The notes beneath the pieces are model-generated. The model was not told the origin of the DNA and searched no databases. It was given only the letters and a program-made list of their open reading frames with translations. This document shows, in pieces, positions 1 to 8,633 of a DNA stretch of 17,863 nt. Position numbers and translations under genes: made by a program. Positions within the stretch are counted from its first letter, which is position 1, and each line of letters begins with the position of its first letter. This DNA is from an uncultured Paracoccaceae bacterium. Lineage in GTDB: Bacteria; Pseudomonadota; Alphaproteobacteria; Rhodobacterales; Rhodobacteraceae. Where the stretch lies: the NCBI GenBank assembly GCA_937927885.1, contig CALEZJ010000418.1, positions 1-17,863 of the forward strand, read 5' to 3'.

Positions 1-50
1 CCGGCCTGTCACGCCGGGGGTCGCGGGTTCGAGCCCCGTCAACCGCGCCA
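1..50 (+). tRNA. tRNA-Asp (GUC), 3' part only; 5' end lies outside the window
   Basis: The window opens inside a tRNA. Bases 1-5 and 13-17 form the anticodon stem, and the 7-base loop CTGTCAC has the anticodon GTC at its centre (Asp). A T-arm follows, with stem 23-27/35-39 and loop TTCGAGC. Then come the 3' acceptor strand (40-46), a G discriminator base (47), as expected for tRNA-Asp, and an encoded CCA (48-50). The D arm and 5' acceptor strand, about 27 bases, are missing because of the window edge. Cloverleaf geometry is good for the visible part. Confidence 0.93.
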
Positions 51-60
51 CTTTCAAAAT

Positions 61-84
61 CCCCTGTGAAAACAGGGGCTTTTT
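61..84 (+). terminator. Intrinsic terminator after tRNA-Asp
   Basis: A perfect 7-bp stem (CCCCTGT / ACAGGGG) with a GAAA loop is followed by CTTTTT. It sits 10 bases after the tRNA CCA end, so it most likely ends the tRNA transcript and separates it from murD. Confidence 0.9.
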
Positions 85-209
85 GGTATTCCGGCGCCCG
101 TTGCCTCCTTGCCCCGTCCTGTGGCCCACCCTGTGCCGACCTGCCCTTTTCCTTGCCCCGGCCAGCGGATAGGCTGCCCGCAGGCTTCGGGTCGGGCAGG
201 GGGCGTTTG

Positions 210-1598
210 ATGATCGCAGTCACAGCGTATGAAGGTCGGCGGGTGGGCGTGCTGGGGCTGGGGCGTTCGGGCCTCGCCACCTGCGCGGCGCTGAAATCCG
301 GCGGGGCCGAGGTCTGCGCCTGGGACGACAGCGCCGAATCGCGCACCAAGGCCGAAGAGGCGGGGGTCACCCTGCTGGACCTGACCCGGCAAGGCGCGGT
401 CGAGGGGTTGGCGGCGCTCATCACCTCGCCCGGAATTCCGCATCTTTATCCCGCACCGCATCCGGTGATTGCCCGGGCCCTGGCGGCAGGGGTGCCGGTC
501 GACAACGACATCGGCCTGTTCTTCCAGACGCTGGGCGAGATGGACATGGCGCCATCGGTGGTCTGCGTCACCGGCTCGAACGGGAAATCCACCACGACGG
601 CGCTGATCACCCATCTTCTGCGCGAGGCCGGGCGCAGGGCGGTGATGGCGGGCAACATCGGCACCGGTGTGCTCTCGGTCGACCTGCCGGACGAGGACGG
701 CGTGGTGGTGCTGGAATTGTCCAGCTACCAGACCGACCTTGCGCGCCACCTTGCGCCGGATGTGGCGATCTTCACCAACCTCAGCCCCGACCATCTGGAC
801 CGCCACGCCGGGATGGGCGGCTATTTCGCCGCCAAGGCGCGGCTTTTCACGGTGGGCGCCCCGGCGCGGGCGGTGATCGGCGTCGATGAAGGCGAGGGGC
901 GCTATCTGGCGATGCAGATGTCCGAGGGGCCCGAGGATGCGCGGGTGATCCGGGTCTCCTCGGGGCAGAAATTGCAGGGGCCGGGCTGGTCGGTGTTCGC
1001 GCGCAAGGGGTTTCTGGCGGAATGGCGCCACGGCAAGCAGGTCGCCTCGATCGACCTGCGCCCCATGCAGGGCCTGCCCGGCGCGCACAACCACCAGAAC
1101 GCCTGCGCCGCCTATGCGGCGGTGCGCGCGCTGCGGCTGGCGCCGCGCCAGATCGAAACCGGCCTTGCCAGCTTCCAGGGCCTGCCGCATCGCAGCCAGC
1201 GCGTGGGCGAGCGGGACGGGGTGGTCTTTGTCAACGATTCCAAGGCGACCAATGTCGACAGCGCGGCCAAGGCGCTCCAGGCCTTTCCGCGCATCCGCTG
1301 GATCGCCGGGGGCCTGGGCAAGGACGGCGGGATCGGCGGGCTGGTGGCGCATCTGGGCTCGGTCGCCAAAGCCTATCTGATCGGCCATTCCGCGCGCGAC
1401 TTTGCCCTGCAACTGGGCGCGACACCCTACGAGATCTGCGAAACCATGCCGGTTGCCGTCGCCCGCGCCGCCGCCGAGGCCGAGCCGGGCGAGGTGGTCC
1501 TGCTGGCCCCGGCAGCGGCCAGTTTCGACCAGTATCCGAATTTCGAGAAGCGGGGCGAGCATTTTGCTGCACTTGTGCAGGAGATGCTCGCGCGGTAA
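210..1598 (+). CDS. murD: UDP-N-acetylmuramoyl-L-alanine--D-glutamate ligase MurD
   Basis: Cytoplasmic ATP-dependent ligase that adds D-Glu to UDP-MurNAc-L-Ala in peptidoglycan precursor synthesis. The 462-residue length fits the family. An N-terminal Rossmann-like segment (VLGLGRSG, about residues 14-21) is followed by the Mur ligase P-loop GSNGKSTTT (122-130), ELSSYQ (169-174), and [10 protein letters not shown] with a downstream lysine near 209 that matches the carbamylated Lys of the family. HNHQNACAA (293-301), NDSKATN (342-348) and the MurD-typical C-terminal motif [17 protein letters not shown] (433-449) complete the fold. The ATG at 210 is chosen because a GGCAGGGGG Shine-Dalgarno-like stretch lies just upstream and the family N-terminus aligns there. 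The frame is open back to a GTG at 66, but that lies inside the tRNA terminator. The gene is not immediately preceded by mraY or murF as in many dcw clusters; a tRNA is upstream instead. Confidence 0.96.
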   Translation: MIAVTAYEGRRVGVLGLGRSGLATCAALKSGGAEVCAWDDSAESRTKAEEAGVTLLDLTRQGAVEGLAALITSPGIPHLYPAPHPVIARALAAGVPVDNDIGLFFQTLGEMDMAPSVVCVTGSNGKSTTTALITHLLREAGRRAVMAGNIGTGVLSVDLPDEDGVVVLELSSYQTDLARHLAPDVAIFTNLSPDHLDRHAGMGGYFAAKARLFTVGAPARAVIGVDEGEGRYLAMQMSEGPEDARVIRVSSGQKLQGPGWSVFARKGFLAEWRHGKQVASIDLRPMQGLPGAHNHQNACAAYAAVRALRLAPRQIETGLASFQGLPHRSQRVGERDGVVFVNDSKATNVDSAAKALQAFPRIRWIAGGLGKDGGIGGLVAHLGSVAKAYLIGHSARDFALQLGATPYEICETMPVAVARAAAEAEPGEVVLLAPAAASFDQYPNFEKRGEHFAALVQEMLAR

Positions 1599-1608
1599 GC
1601 CGGGCAGA

Positions 1609-1639
1609 GGGGGCGCTGCCCCCGTCGCCAAGAGGCGAC
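1609..1639. repeat. Double-hairpin intergenic element between murD and the rarD-like gene
   Basis: Two adjacent perfect stems: GGGGGC-GCT-GCCCCC (1609-1623) and GTCGCC-AAGA-GGCGAC (1624-1639). They are followed by CTCCCCCCGGGATATC and an A-rich stretch running to the next start codon. There is no U-tract after either stem, so it is not a standard terminator. From memory, similar GC-rich hairpin plus CCCCCGG-ATAT elements recur between genes in Rhodobacterales genomes; this was not checked by search. Confidence 0.6.
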
Positions 1640-1678
1640 TCCCCCCGGGATATCTGAAGCACAAAGATGAGGCGCGCG

Positions 1679-2569
1679 ATGGCGTCGGGTGATGCGGGCG
1701 GTGACAGCCTGAAAGGGTTTCTGCTGGCGCTGGCGGCCTATCTGATCTGGGGCGGCCTGCCTTTGTATCTGTCGATGCTGCGGCACGTCCCGGTGACCGA
1801 GGTGCTGGCCCAGCGGGTGGTCTGGGCGGTGCCGGTGGCGCTTCTGGTGCTGCTGGCGCTGGGGCGCACGGGCGACCTTTTGCGCGCGCTGGTCACGCCG
1901 CGCCTTCTGGCGATGGCGGGGCTGACGGCGGCGCTGGTGACGCTGAACTGGGGGATCTACCTCTATGCGATCCTCAGTGGCCGCGCGCTCGAGGCGGCGC
2001 TGGGCTACTTCATCAATCCGCTGTTCTCGATCCTGCTGGGCGCCGTCGTCCTGCGCGAGCGCTTGAGCCGGGCGCAATGGGCGGCGGTGGCGCTGGCCGC
2101 CTCGGCGGTGGCGCTGTTGACCATCGAGGCGGGCGGCTTGCCGGTGCTGGCGCTGTCGCTGACGGTGACCTGGGGTCTCTATGCGCTGGCAAAGCGCGCG
2201 CTGCCCATCGGACCCAACCAGGGCTTCACGCTCGAGGTGCTGATCCTCGCGCCCTTCGCGCTGGCCTGGCTGCTGTGGGAAGGGGCGCGGGGCGGTCTGA
2301 CCTTTGGCGCGACCGGCTGGCAGGATGTGGCCCTGCTGATGGGCACCGGCATTCTGACCGCCGTGCCGCTGATGCTCTATGCGAATGGCGCCAAGATGCT
2401 GCGGCTGACCACCATCGCGCTGATGCAATACATCGCCCCGACCTTTGTCTTTCTGACCGCGGTTTTCGTGTTCGGCGAGCCCTTCTCGGGGGCGCGGCTG
2501 GTGGCCTTTCCGATGATCTGGGCGGCGCTGATCCTGTATTCCGCCGATCTGTGGCGTCAGCGGCGATGA
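1679..2569 (+). CDS. rarD: EamA/RarD-family permease (chloramphenicol-sensitivity protein type)
   Basis: A very hydrophobic protein of 296 residues (300 if the ATG at 1667 is used). It has about ten predicted membrane helices in two EamA-type halves. The start GFLLALAAYLIWGGLPLY, an early NWGIYLYAI segment, LEAALGYFINPLFSILLG, and a late IALMQYIAPTFVFL are typical of the RarD branch. The substrate is unknown; the family name reflects a chloramphenicol phenotype, not a proven transport activity. Start choice: ATG 1679 has GAGG six bases upstream, while ATG 1667 has only a weak GAAG, so 1679 is preferred but not certain. It has no obvious role in division, yet it sits between murD and ftsW on the same strand. 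Confidence 0.88.
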   Translation: MASGDAGGDSLKGFLLALAAYLIWGGLPLYLSMLRHVPVTEVLAQRVVWAVPVALLVLLALGRTGDLLRALVTPRLLAMAGLTAALVTLNWGIYLYAILSGRALEAALGYFINPLFSILLGAVVLRERLSRAQWAAVALAASAVALLTIEAGGLPVLALSLTVTWGLYALAKRALPIGPNQGFTLEVLILAPFALAWLLWEGARGGLTFGATGWQDVALLMGTGILTAVPLMLYANGAKMLRLTTIALMQYIAPTFVFLTAVFVFGEPFSGARLVAFPMIWAALILYSADLWRQRR

Positions 2570-2666
2570 GAATGCTGGCAAGAACGCTGGCTCTGGGCGG
2601 ACAATTAGGCTAGTCTTTGCCCCAGACCCGGCAAACGGGCAGAACAGGCAAGGCAGGCAGATACCC

Positions 2667-3833
2667 ATGACAGAAATGGTTCATGGCAGCATCCCCACCC
2701 ATGTGGGCGAGCCGGTGCTGTCGCGCTGGTGGCGCACGGTCGATCGCTGGACAATCTCGTGTGTGCTGCTCCTGATGGGGGTGGGCCTGTTGCTGGCACT
2801 GGCCTCGTCGCCGCCGCTGGCGATGCGGCACGGGCTGTCGCCGTTTCACTACTTTCAACGCCACGCGGTCTTTGTCGCGCTGTCGGTCAGCGTCATGCTG
2901 CTGGTCTCGATGCGCTCGCCCGAGACGATCCGGCGCTGGGCGGTGCTGGGCTTTGCGATCGGTTTCGCCACCCTGCTGGCCCTGCCGGTGATCGGCAGCG
3001 ATTTCGGCAAGGGGGCGGTGCGCTGGCTCAATCTGGGCTTTACCACCCTCCAGCCTTCGGAATTCGTCAAGCCCTGCCTGACGGTCACCTCGGCCTGGCT
3101 CCTGGCGGCGGGGGCGGATCTGAACGGGCCTCCGGGTCGGCGGCTGTCGCTGCTCCTGACCGGGGCGACGGTGGGGCTTCTGGTGATCCAGCCCGATTTC
3201 GGCCAGGCGGCGCTGGTGCTGTTTGGCTGGGGCGCGATGTATTTCGTGTCCGGGGCCTCGATGATGATCATCCTGGCGCTGGCCTGCGTGGTCGCGGTGG
3301 GCGGATTCGCCGCCTACACCAGTTCCGAGCATTTCGCCCGGCGCATCGATGCCTTCCTCTCCTCCGAGGTCGACGGGCGCTCGCAGATCGGCTATGCCAC
3401 CTCGGCCATCCAGGAGGGCGGGCTTTTCGGCATGGGGGTGGGCGAGGGGCAGGTGAAATGGCAACTCCCGGATGCCCACACGGATTTCGTCATCGCTGTC
3501 GCCGCCGAGGAATACGGCTTTGTGCTGGTGGCCTTCATCATCGCGCTTTATGCGACGATCTGCCTGCGTGCGCTGACCCGGCTGACGCGCGAGCGTGACC
3601 CCTTCATCCGCCTCGCCGGCACCGGGCTGGTCGCCATGCTGTCGGCGCAGGCGATGATCAACATGGGCGTGGCCGTGCGGCTTTTGCCCGCAAAGGGGAT
3701 GACGCTGCCCTTCATCAGCCAGGGCGGGTCCTCGCTTCTGGCGATGGGGCTGATGACGGGAATGTTGCTGGCCTTGACGCGTTCGCGGCCTCAGGGTGAA
3801 ATCGGCGATCTGTTGCAGACACGGGGGCGGTGA
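2667..3833 (+). CDS. ftsW: Septal peptidoglycan glycosyltransferase FtsW (SEDS family)
   Basis: Inner-membrane SEDS protein of 388 residues that polymerises lipid II at the division site together with a class B PBP (FtsI, not in this window). The sequence is mostly membrane helices. SEDS motifs are visible: [20 protein letters not shown] (116-135), QPDFGQA (175-181), the large periplasmic loop ending in PDAHTDF (268-274) with the invariant Asp273, EEYG (281-284), and the C-terminal [15 protein letters not shown] (341-356). The ATG at 2667 has purine-rich AGGCAGGCAG upstream. Its stop overlaps the murG start by one base (TGATG), indicating translational coupling. The 97-base gap before it contains no strong terminator, so read-through from upstream genes is possible. 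Confidence 0.96.
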   Translation: MTEMVHGSIPTHVGEPVLSRWWRTVDRWTISCVLLLMGVGLLLALASSPPLAMRHGLSPFHYFQRHAVFVALSVSVMLLVSMRSPETIRRWAVLGFAIGFATLLALPVIGSDFGKGAVRWLNLGFTTLQPSEFVKPCLTVTSAWLLAAGADLNGPPGRRLSLLLTGATVGLLVIQPDFGQAALVLFGWGAMYFVSGASMMIILALACVVAVGGFAAYTSSEHFARRIDAFLSSEVDGRSQIGYATSAIQEGGLFGMGVGEGQVKWQLPDAHTDFVIAVAAEEYGFVLVAFIIALYATICLRALTRLTRERDPFIRLAGTGLVAMLSAQAMINMGVAVRLLPAKGMTLPFISQGGSSLLAMGLMTGMLLALTRSRPQGEIGDLLQTRGR

Positions 3834-4939
3834 TGGCGTCGGGCAAGGCACCACTGGCGGTGATCGCGGCGGGCGGCACGGGGGGGCACATGTTCCCCGC
3901 CCAGGCGCTGGCCGAGGCGCTGCTGGCGCGCGGCTGGCGGGTGGTGCTGTCGACCGATGCGCGGGGCGCGCGCTATGCGGGCGGGTTCCCTCAGGCCGTG
4001 GTGCGCCGCGTCGTGCCCTCGGCCACCTTCGCGCGCGGCGGATTGGCCGAGCGTCTGCTGGTTCCCCTGCGGCTGGCGGGCGGGATGCTCACGGCGCTGG
4101 TCTCCATGCTGGTCGACCGGCCCGCGGTGGTGGCGGGCTTTGGCGGCTATCCGTCGATCCCCGCGCTGTCGGCGGCCTGGGTCCTGCGCATTCCCCGGTT
4201 GATCCACGAACAGAACGGCGTGCTGGGCCGGGTGAACGAGGTTTTCGCGCGCCGCGTCTCGGCGGTGGCCTGCGGCACCTGGCCGACCGCGCTGCCGTCT
4301 GGCCTTGCCGGGCAGCACACTGGCAATCCGGTGCGTGCGGCGGTGCGCGATCGGGCGGCCTCGCCCTATATCGCGCCCGGGGATTATCCGATGTCGGTGG
4401 TGGTGATCGGGGGCAGCCAGGGGGCGCGGGTGCTGTCGGACGTGGTGCCGGCGGCCCTGGCGCTGCTGCCGGAGTCACTGCGGCGGCATCTGCGCGTGGC
4501 CCATCAGGCGCGGCCCGAGGATCTGGACCGCGTCACGCAAGCCTATGATCTGGCGGGCATTCCCTCCGAGGTCGCCCCGTTCTTCGACGACATTCCCCGC
4601 CGCTTCTCCGAGGCGCAACTGGTCATCGCCCGCGCCGGGGCCTCGACGGTGGCGGATCTGACCGTGATCGGCCGCCCCGCGATCCTGGTCCCCTATGCGG
4701 CCGCCCTGCGCGACGAGCAGACGGCGAACGCCCGCGGTCTGGTCGAGGGCGGGGCGGCGGTGCTGATCCCCGAGCGCGCCTTCACCCCCGGGGCGCTGGC
4801 CGAGCAGGTGGAAACCATCCTGTCCCAGCCCCGGGCCGCCACCAGCATGGCGGCGGCAGCGGGTGCGCTGGGCATTCCCGATGCCGCCGGGCGCCTGGCC
4901 GACCTGGCCGAACACCTGGCCGGAACCCGTTCATCCTGA
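3833..4939 (+). CDS. murG: UDP-GlcNAc:undecaprenyl-PP-MurNAc-pentapeptide GlcNAc transferase MurG
   Basis: Peripheral inner-membrane glycosyltransferase (GT28) that converts lipid I to lipid II. At 368 residues it has both Rossmann-type halves. The N-terminal acceptor domain carries [10 protein letters not shown] (14-23), GFGGYPSIP (102-110) and [11 protein letters not shown] (125-135). The C-terminal UDP-GlcNAc domain carries [11 protein letters not shown] (193-203) and [17 protein letters not shown] (266-282). In the last motif Asp275 stands where the E. coli enzyme has the ribose-binding Glu269, a conservative change. The ATG at 3833 overlaps the ftsW stop by one base; an in-frame GTG at 3830 would add one residue. 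The stop is nine bases before murC, consistent with one operon. Confidence 0.96.
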   Translation: MASGKAPLAVIAAGGTGGHMFPAQALAEALLARGWRVVLSTDARGARYAGGFPQAVVRRVVPSATFARGGLAERLLVPLRLAGGMLTALVSMLVDRPAVVAGFGGYPSIPALSAAWVLRIPRLIHEQNGVLGRVNEVFARRVSAVACGTWPTALPSGLAGQHTGNPVRAAVRDRAASPYIAPGDYPMSVVVIGGSQGARVLSDVVPAALALLPESLRRHLRVAHQARPEDLDRVTQAYDLAGIPSEVAPFFDDIPRRFSEAQLVIARAGASTVADLTVIGRPAILVPYAAALRDEQTANARGLVEGGAAVLIPERAFTPGALAEQVETILSQPRAATSMAAAAGALGIPDAAGRLADLAEHLAGTRSS

Positions 4940-4948
4940 AGGCTTTTC

Positions 4949-6352
4949 ATGACGCAGACGCTGCTTCCGCGGGGCCTTGGTCCCATCCATTTCATCGGCA
5001 TCGGCGGCATCGGCATGTCCGGTATCGCCGAGATGCTGCTGGCTCAGGGGTTTTCGGTGCAGGGCACCGACGCCAAGGGCAGCGCGATCACTGACCGGCT
5101 GGCGGCGCTGGGGGCACGGGTGCATGTCGGGCATGATCCGGCGCATCTGGCGGGGGCTGCGGTGGTCGTGGCCTCGACGGCGATCAAGCCTTCGAACCCC
5201 GAACTGGCCGAGGCGCGCCGTCTTGGCCTGCCCGTGGTGCGCCGGGCCGAGATGCTGGCCGAACTCATGCGCCTGCGCCGGACCATTTCGGTGGCCGGAA
5301 CGCACGGCAAGACCACGACGACGACGCTGGTGGCGGCGATGCTGGACGCGGGCAGGTTCGATGCCGGCGTCATCAACGGCGGGGTGATCCACGCGTATGG
5401 CTCGAACGCGCGGGCGGGCGCGGGCGAGTGGATGGTGGTCGAGGCGGATGAAAGCGACGGTTCGTTCAACCTGCTGCCGACCCATGTCGCCATCGTGACC
5501 AACATCGACCCCGAGCACATGGAACACTGGGGCACGCTGGACGCGCTGCGCGACGGGTTCCACCGGTTCGTGCAGGGGATCCCGTTCTATGGGCTGGCGG
5601 TGCTGTGCACCGACCATCCCGAGGTGGCGGCGCTGGCGCTCCGGGTGCGGGACCGGCCGGTCGTGACCTTCGGTTTCAACCCGGGGGCCAATTTGCGGGC
5701 CGAGAATCTCAGGTTCGAAAAGGGTAAGGGACATTTCGATGTATCGGTGAACTGGCGTGGAGAAAGTCGGAAAATTGAAAGTCTGACATTGCCCATGCCC
5801 GGCGACCACAACATTTCCAACGCGCTCGCCGCCATCGCGGTGGGTCTGCATCTGGGAATGTCAGACACTGATATCCGTCAAGCCCTTGCAGGCTTTTCCG
5901 GGGTCGGTCGGCGCTTTACCCGCATCGGCGAGGTGAACGGGGTCACGATCATCGACGATTACGGCCACCACCCGGTGGAAATCGCCGCGGTGATCAAGGC
6001 CGCACGGCAGGCTTTGGGCGGGCAGGGGCGGCTGATTGCCGTGCACCAGCCGCATCGCTTCACCCGGCTGTCCGCGCTGTTCGACCAGTTCGCCACCTGT
6101 TTCAACGGTGCCGATGTCGCCGCCATCGCCGAGGTCTATCCCGCGGGCGAGGACCCGATCCCCGGCGCCGACCGCGAGCATCTGCTGGCCGCCATCCGCG
6201 CGCAGGGGCATCCCTCGGCCCATGCGCTGGCCTCGCTGGACGATCTGACCGCGCTGGTGCGGGCCGAGGCGCGGCCGGGTGACATGGTTGTCTGTCTGGG
6301 CGCGGGCACGATCAGCGCCTGGGCTGCGGCCCTGCCGGAGCGGCTGGCATGA
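4949..6352 (+). CDS. murC: UDP-N-acetylmuramate--L-alanine ligase MurC
   Basis: Cytoplasmic ATP-dependent ligase that adds L-Ala to UDP-MurNAc, the first amino acid of the stem peptide. Its 467 residues match the family. The N-terminal UDP-binding glycine-rich motif is [15 protein letters not shown] (14-28). The P-loop is [10 protein letters not shown] (117-126). EADESDGSF (165-173) and [10 protein letters not shown] (185-194) follow, with [12 protein letters not shown] (334-345) and [10 protein letters not shown] (365-374) of the C-terminal domain. The start is supported by GAAGG about six bases upstream of the ATG. The stop overlaps the next ATG in an ATGA arrangement (6349-6352). Confidence 0.97.
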   Translation: MTQTLLPRGLGPIHFIGIGGIGMSGIAEMLLAQGFSVQGTDAKGSAITDRLAALGARVHVGHDPAHLAGAAVVVASTAIKPSNPELAEARRLGLPVVRRAEMLAELMRLRRTISVAGTHGKTTTTTLVAAMLDAGRFDAGVINGGVIHAYGSNARAGAGEWMVVEADESDGSFNLLPTHVAIVTNIDPEHMEHWGTLDALRDGFHRFVQGIPFYGLAVLCTDHPEVAALALRVRDRPVVTFGFNPGANLRAENLRFEKGKGHFDVSVNWRGESRKIESLTLPMPGDHNISNALAAIAVGLHLGMSDTDIRQALAGFSGVGRRFTRIGEVNGVTIIDDYGHHPVEIAAVIKAARQALGGQGRLIAVHQPHRFTRLSALFDQFATCFNGADVAAIAEVYPAGEDPIPGADREHLLAAIRAQGHPSAHALASLDDLTALVRAEARPGDMVVCLGAGTISAWAAALPERLA

Positions 6353-6696
6353 TCCTCATGGTCGTTCTCGCCATCCTGATCGTCATTGCGCTGGTGCTCT
6401 ATGCGATCTTCCGGTTCTGGGCGGCGCGGGCGCCGGTCGAATGGCCGGGCGCCGTCGCCGGCTTGCTGGGGATCGGGGGTGTCATCGGGTCGCTGATCCT
6501 GGGCTCGCCGCGTCCGCGTCCGCGTCCGACCACCCTCGCGGGCCATTTCGGCGAGGCGACGGGCGGGCAGATCGCCGATGCCCTGACGCGGGCGCTGATG
6601 ATGGCGGGGCTGGTGGCGACCGCCATTCTGGTCACCGGCATGGTCCTGGGCATCGCCGCGGGCGCGCGCCTGCGCGAAAAGCGGGGGCAGGAATGA
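6349..6696 (+). CDS. Small membrane protein of unknown function, coupled between murC and murB
   Basis: A 115-residue protein that I do not recognise. Three hydrophobic segments are visible at about residues 3-21, 33-52 and 84-105, so it is very likely an inner-membrane protein. A short basic proline linker PRPRPRP (54-60) follows the second segment, and a charged tail ([10 protein letters not shown]) ends it. It overlaps murC by ATGA at its start and murB by ATGA at its end, which argues strongly that it is a real gene translated with its neighbours. An alternative ATG at 6358 would remove three residues. From memory, many Rhodobacterales have a different small membrane protein (DUF2484) in this place; this sequence does not obviously resemble that family. 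A link to precursor synthesis or division is inferred from position only. Confidence 0.82.
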   Translation: MILMVVLAILIVIALVLYAIFRFWAARAPVEWPGAVAGLLGIGGVIGSLILGSPRPRPRPTTLAGHFGEATGGQIADALTRALMMAGLVATAILVTGMVLGIAAGARLREKRGQE

Positions 6697-7622
6697 GCCA
6701 GCCGCAGGATATTCCGGTGCGCGGCAGCCTGACCGCGCAGCGCCCGCTCGATGGTCTGACATGGCTCAGGGTCGGCGGCCCGGCCGACTGGCTGTTCCAG
6801 CCCGCCGACGAGGCCGACCTTGCCGCCTTTCTCGCGGCGCTGGACCCGGATGTGCCGGTGTTCGCGATGGGTGTGGGGTCGAACCTGATCGTGCGCGACG
6901 GCGGCATCAGGGGCGTGGTGATCCGGCTGGGGCGCGGGTTCAACAGCATTGACATCAATGGGGAAATCGTCACCGCCGGGGCCGCCGCGCTGGATGCGCA
7001 TGTCGCGCGCAAGGCGGCCGAGGCCGGGCGGGACCTGACCTTTCTGCGCACCATCCCCGGCAGCATCGGCGGGGCGGTGCGGATGAACGCGGGCTGCTAC
7101 GGGCACTATGTGGCGGACCGGCTGCACAGTGTTCGCCTGATCCATCGGGACGGGCACGCCGAAACCCGGTCTGCGGCCGCGCTCGACCTTCGCTATCGGC
7201 AATCCAGCCTTCCCCCGGGTGCCGTGATTGTCAGCGCCACCTTTCGCGCGCCCCCCGGCGACCCTGCCGCGCTGAACGCAATGATGGACGCGCAGATCGC
7301 CCGGCGCGACGCCAGCCAGCCCACCAGGGACCGCAGCGCCGGCTCGACCTTTCGCAACCCCGCCGGATTTTCCAGCACCGGGCGGGCCGATGATGTCCAT
7401 GACCTGAAGGCCTGGGCGCTGATCGACGCCGCCGGGATGCGCGGCGCCACGCGGGGCGGGGCGCAGATGTCGCCGATGCATGCGAATTTCCTGATCAACA
7501 CCGGGGGCGCGACGGCCGCCGATCTGGAGTCCCTGGGCGAGGAGGTGCGCAGAAAAGTCTTGGAAAACAGCGGTATTTCGCTAGAATGGGAAATCATGCG
7601 CGTGGGGGATCCCGCGCCGTGA
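6693..7622 (+). CDS. murB: UDP-N-acetylenolpyruvoylglucosamine reductase MurB
   Basis: Cytoplasmic FAD-containing reductase that uses NADPH to make UDP-MurNAc from UDP-GlcNAc-enolpyruvate. Its 309 residues fit the shorter MurB class. FAD-binding motifs are [12 protein letters not shown] (60-71) and [19 protein letters not shown] (119-137). Catalytic features are the LRYRQSS arginine (about 169), the serine in GSTFRNP (Ser218), and the C-terminal glutamate in LEWEIM (Glu300). [10 protein letters not shown] (260-269) is also typical. The reading frame extends further upstream, but the ATG at 6693 overlaps the preceding stop by ATGA, has a purine-rich GGGGGCAGGA ribosome-binding region, and matches the family N-terminus. 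A 96-base spacer separates it from ddl. Confidence 0.96.
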   Translation: MSQPQDIPVRGSLTAQRPLDGLTWLRVGGPADWLFQPADEADLAAFLAALDPDVPVFAMGVGSNLIVRDGGIRGVVIRLGRGFNSIDINGEIVTAGAAALDAHVARKAAEAGRDLTFLRTIPGSIGGAVRMNAGCYGHYVADRLHSVRLIHRDGHAETRSAAALDLRYRQSSLPPGAVIVSATFRAPPGDPAALNAMMDAQIARRDASQPTRDRSAGSTFRNPAGFSSTGRADDVHDLKAWALIDAAGMRGATRGGAQMSPMHANFLINTGGATAADLESLGEEVRRKVLENSGISLEWEIMRVGDPAP

Positions 7623-7651
7623 CTGCGGGGGGCGACCCCGGCACAACATCT

Positions 7652-7696
7652 CGGGGGCAATGAACCCCCGCACACAAAACAAAGGGGCAAAGCCCC
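7652..7696. repeat. Hairpin cluster in the murB-ddl spacer
   Basis: Two stems are visible: CGGGGG-CAATGAA-CCCCCG (7652-7670) and GGGGC-AAA-GCCCC (7684-7696), joined by an A-rich linker. Neither is followed by a T-run, so efficient intrinsic termination is not expected. They could attenuate or stabilise the mRNA between the murB and ddl blocks. The second stem resembles the GGGGGC-GCT-GCCCCC stem after murD. Confidence 0.5.
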
Positions 7697-7718
7697 GCAC
7701 GAGGCAGAGTTGGTGGGC

Positions 7719-8633
7719 ATGTCGAGCAGGGCAGCCCCCACAGTGGCGGTTCTGATGGGTGGCATCTCGGCCGAGCGCGAGGTGTCGCTGAATACCGGGC
7801 GCAATTGCGCCGCCGCACTGAGGGAGGCCGGATTTACGGTTGTCGAGGTCGATGCCGGCCGCGATCTGGCCGAACGGCTGGTCGCGCTGAAGCCCGACGT
7901 GGCCTTCAACGCGCTGCATGGCCCCTACGGCGAGGATGGCTGCGTGCAGGGCCTGCTGGAATGGCTGGGCATCCCCTATACCCATTCGGGCGTGCTGGCT
8001 TCGGCCCTGGCGATGGACAAGGAGCGCACCAAGCAGGTCTACCGCGCCCACGGCCTGCCCGTGGTCGACAGCCTGCTGGCGCCAAAGGCCGAGGTGCGCG
8101 CGCGCCATGTGATGCCGGCACCCTATGTGGTCAAACCCTATAACGAAGGGTCCTCGGTCGGGGTCTGGATCGTGGGCGAGGACAACAACGGCCCGCCGCA
8201 ACTGGATGACGCGATGCCCGATGTGGTCATGGTCGAATCCTATGTGCCGGGCCGGGAACTGACGGTTTCGGTGCTGGGCGACCGGGCGCTGACGGTGACC
8301 GACATCGTCACCTCGGGCTGGTACGATTACGACGCGAAGTACAAGCCCGGCGGCTCGTCGCATGTGGTGCCGGCGGTCTTGCCGGCTGAAATTTTCGATG
8401 CCTGCATGGATTTTGCCCTGCGCGCCCATCAGGCGCTGGGGTGCCGGGGGCTCAGCCGGACCGATTTCCGCTGGGACGAATCGCGCGGGCTGGATGGCCT
8501 GTTCCTCTTGGAAACCAACACCCAGCCCGGCATGACCGCGACCTCGCTCAGCCCCGAACAGGCGGCGCATTGCGGCCTGTCGTTCCCCGAACTCTGCCGG
8601 TGGCTGGTCGAGGACGCCTCATGTCGGCGCTGA
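7719..8633 (+). CDS. ddl: D-alanine--D-alanine ligase Ddl
   Basis: Cytoplasmic ATP-grasp ligase that makes the D-Ala-D-Ala dipeptide added by MurF. The protein has 304 residues from the ATG at 7719. Features are [14 protein letters not shown] (11-24) with the catalytic-loop Glu, [10 protein letters not shown] (65-74), the ATP-grasp lysine region [14 protein letters not shown] (136-149), WYDYDAKY (201-208) and [11 protein letters not shown] (263-273) with metal-binding Glu/Asn. Tyr208 in the AKY motif corresponds to the Tyr of D-Ala-D-Ala ligases (Phe in D-lactate ligases), so normal D-Ala termini are predicted. GTG 7713 or TTG 7710 are possible alternative starts two to three codons upstream. 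The last 13 bases overlap the ftsQ start. Confidence 0.95.
   Translation: MSSRAAPTVAVLMGGISAEREVSLNTGRNCAAALREAGFTVVEVDAGRDLAERLVALKPDVAFNALHGPYGEDGCVQGLLEWLGIPYTHSGVLASALAMDKERTKQVYRAHGLPVVDSLLAPKAEVRARHVMPAPYVVKPYNEGSSVGVWIVGEDNNGPPQLDDAMPDVVMVESYVPGRELTVSVLGDRALTVTDIVTSGWYDYDAKYKPGGSSHVVPAVLPAEIFDACMDFALRAHQALGCRGLSRTDFRWDESRGLDGLFLLETNTQPGMTATSLSPEQAAHCGLSFPELCRWLVEDASCRR

Noticed and set aside
1..84. tRNA-Asp 3' end as an integration (att) site
   Set aside because: No duplicated tRNA 3' end, integrase or mobile gene is seen in the window; the adjacent DNA is a conserved housekeeping cluster.
66..209. N-terminal extension of murD from a GTG at 66
   Set aside because: It starts inside the tRNA terminator stem, adds 48 residues not expected in MurD, and the ATG at 210 has a good ribosome-binding site.
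54..1664. Long reverse-strand open frame opposite murD (536 codons), and similar long antisense frames opposite most genes
   Set aside because: High GC with strong third-position bias leaves antisense frames open. The translations are rich in Arg, Gly, His and Pro with no domain motifs, and they mirror the real genes.
2581..2616. Promoter for ftsW with TAGTCT as a -10 element
   Set aside because: The best -35 (CTGGCT) matches only three positions at 18-base spacing; too weak to list as a feature.
6279..6692. Upstream extension of the murB frame through the small membrane protein gene
   Set aside because: The extension is an out-of-frame reading of murC and the membrane protein gene; the ATGA-linked start at 6693 matches the MurB N-terminus.
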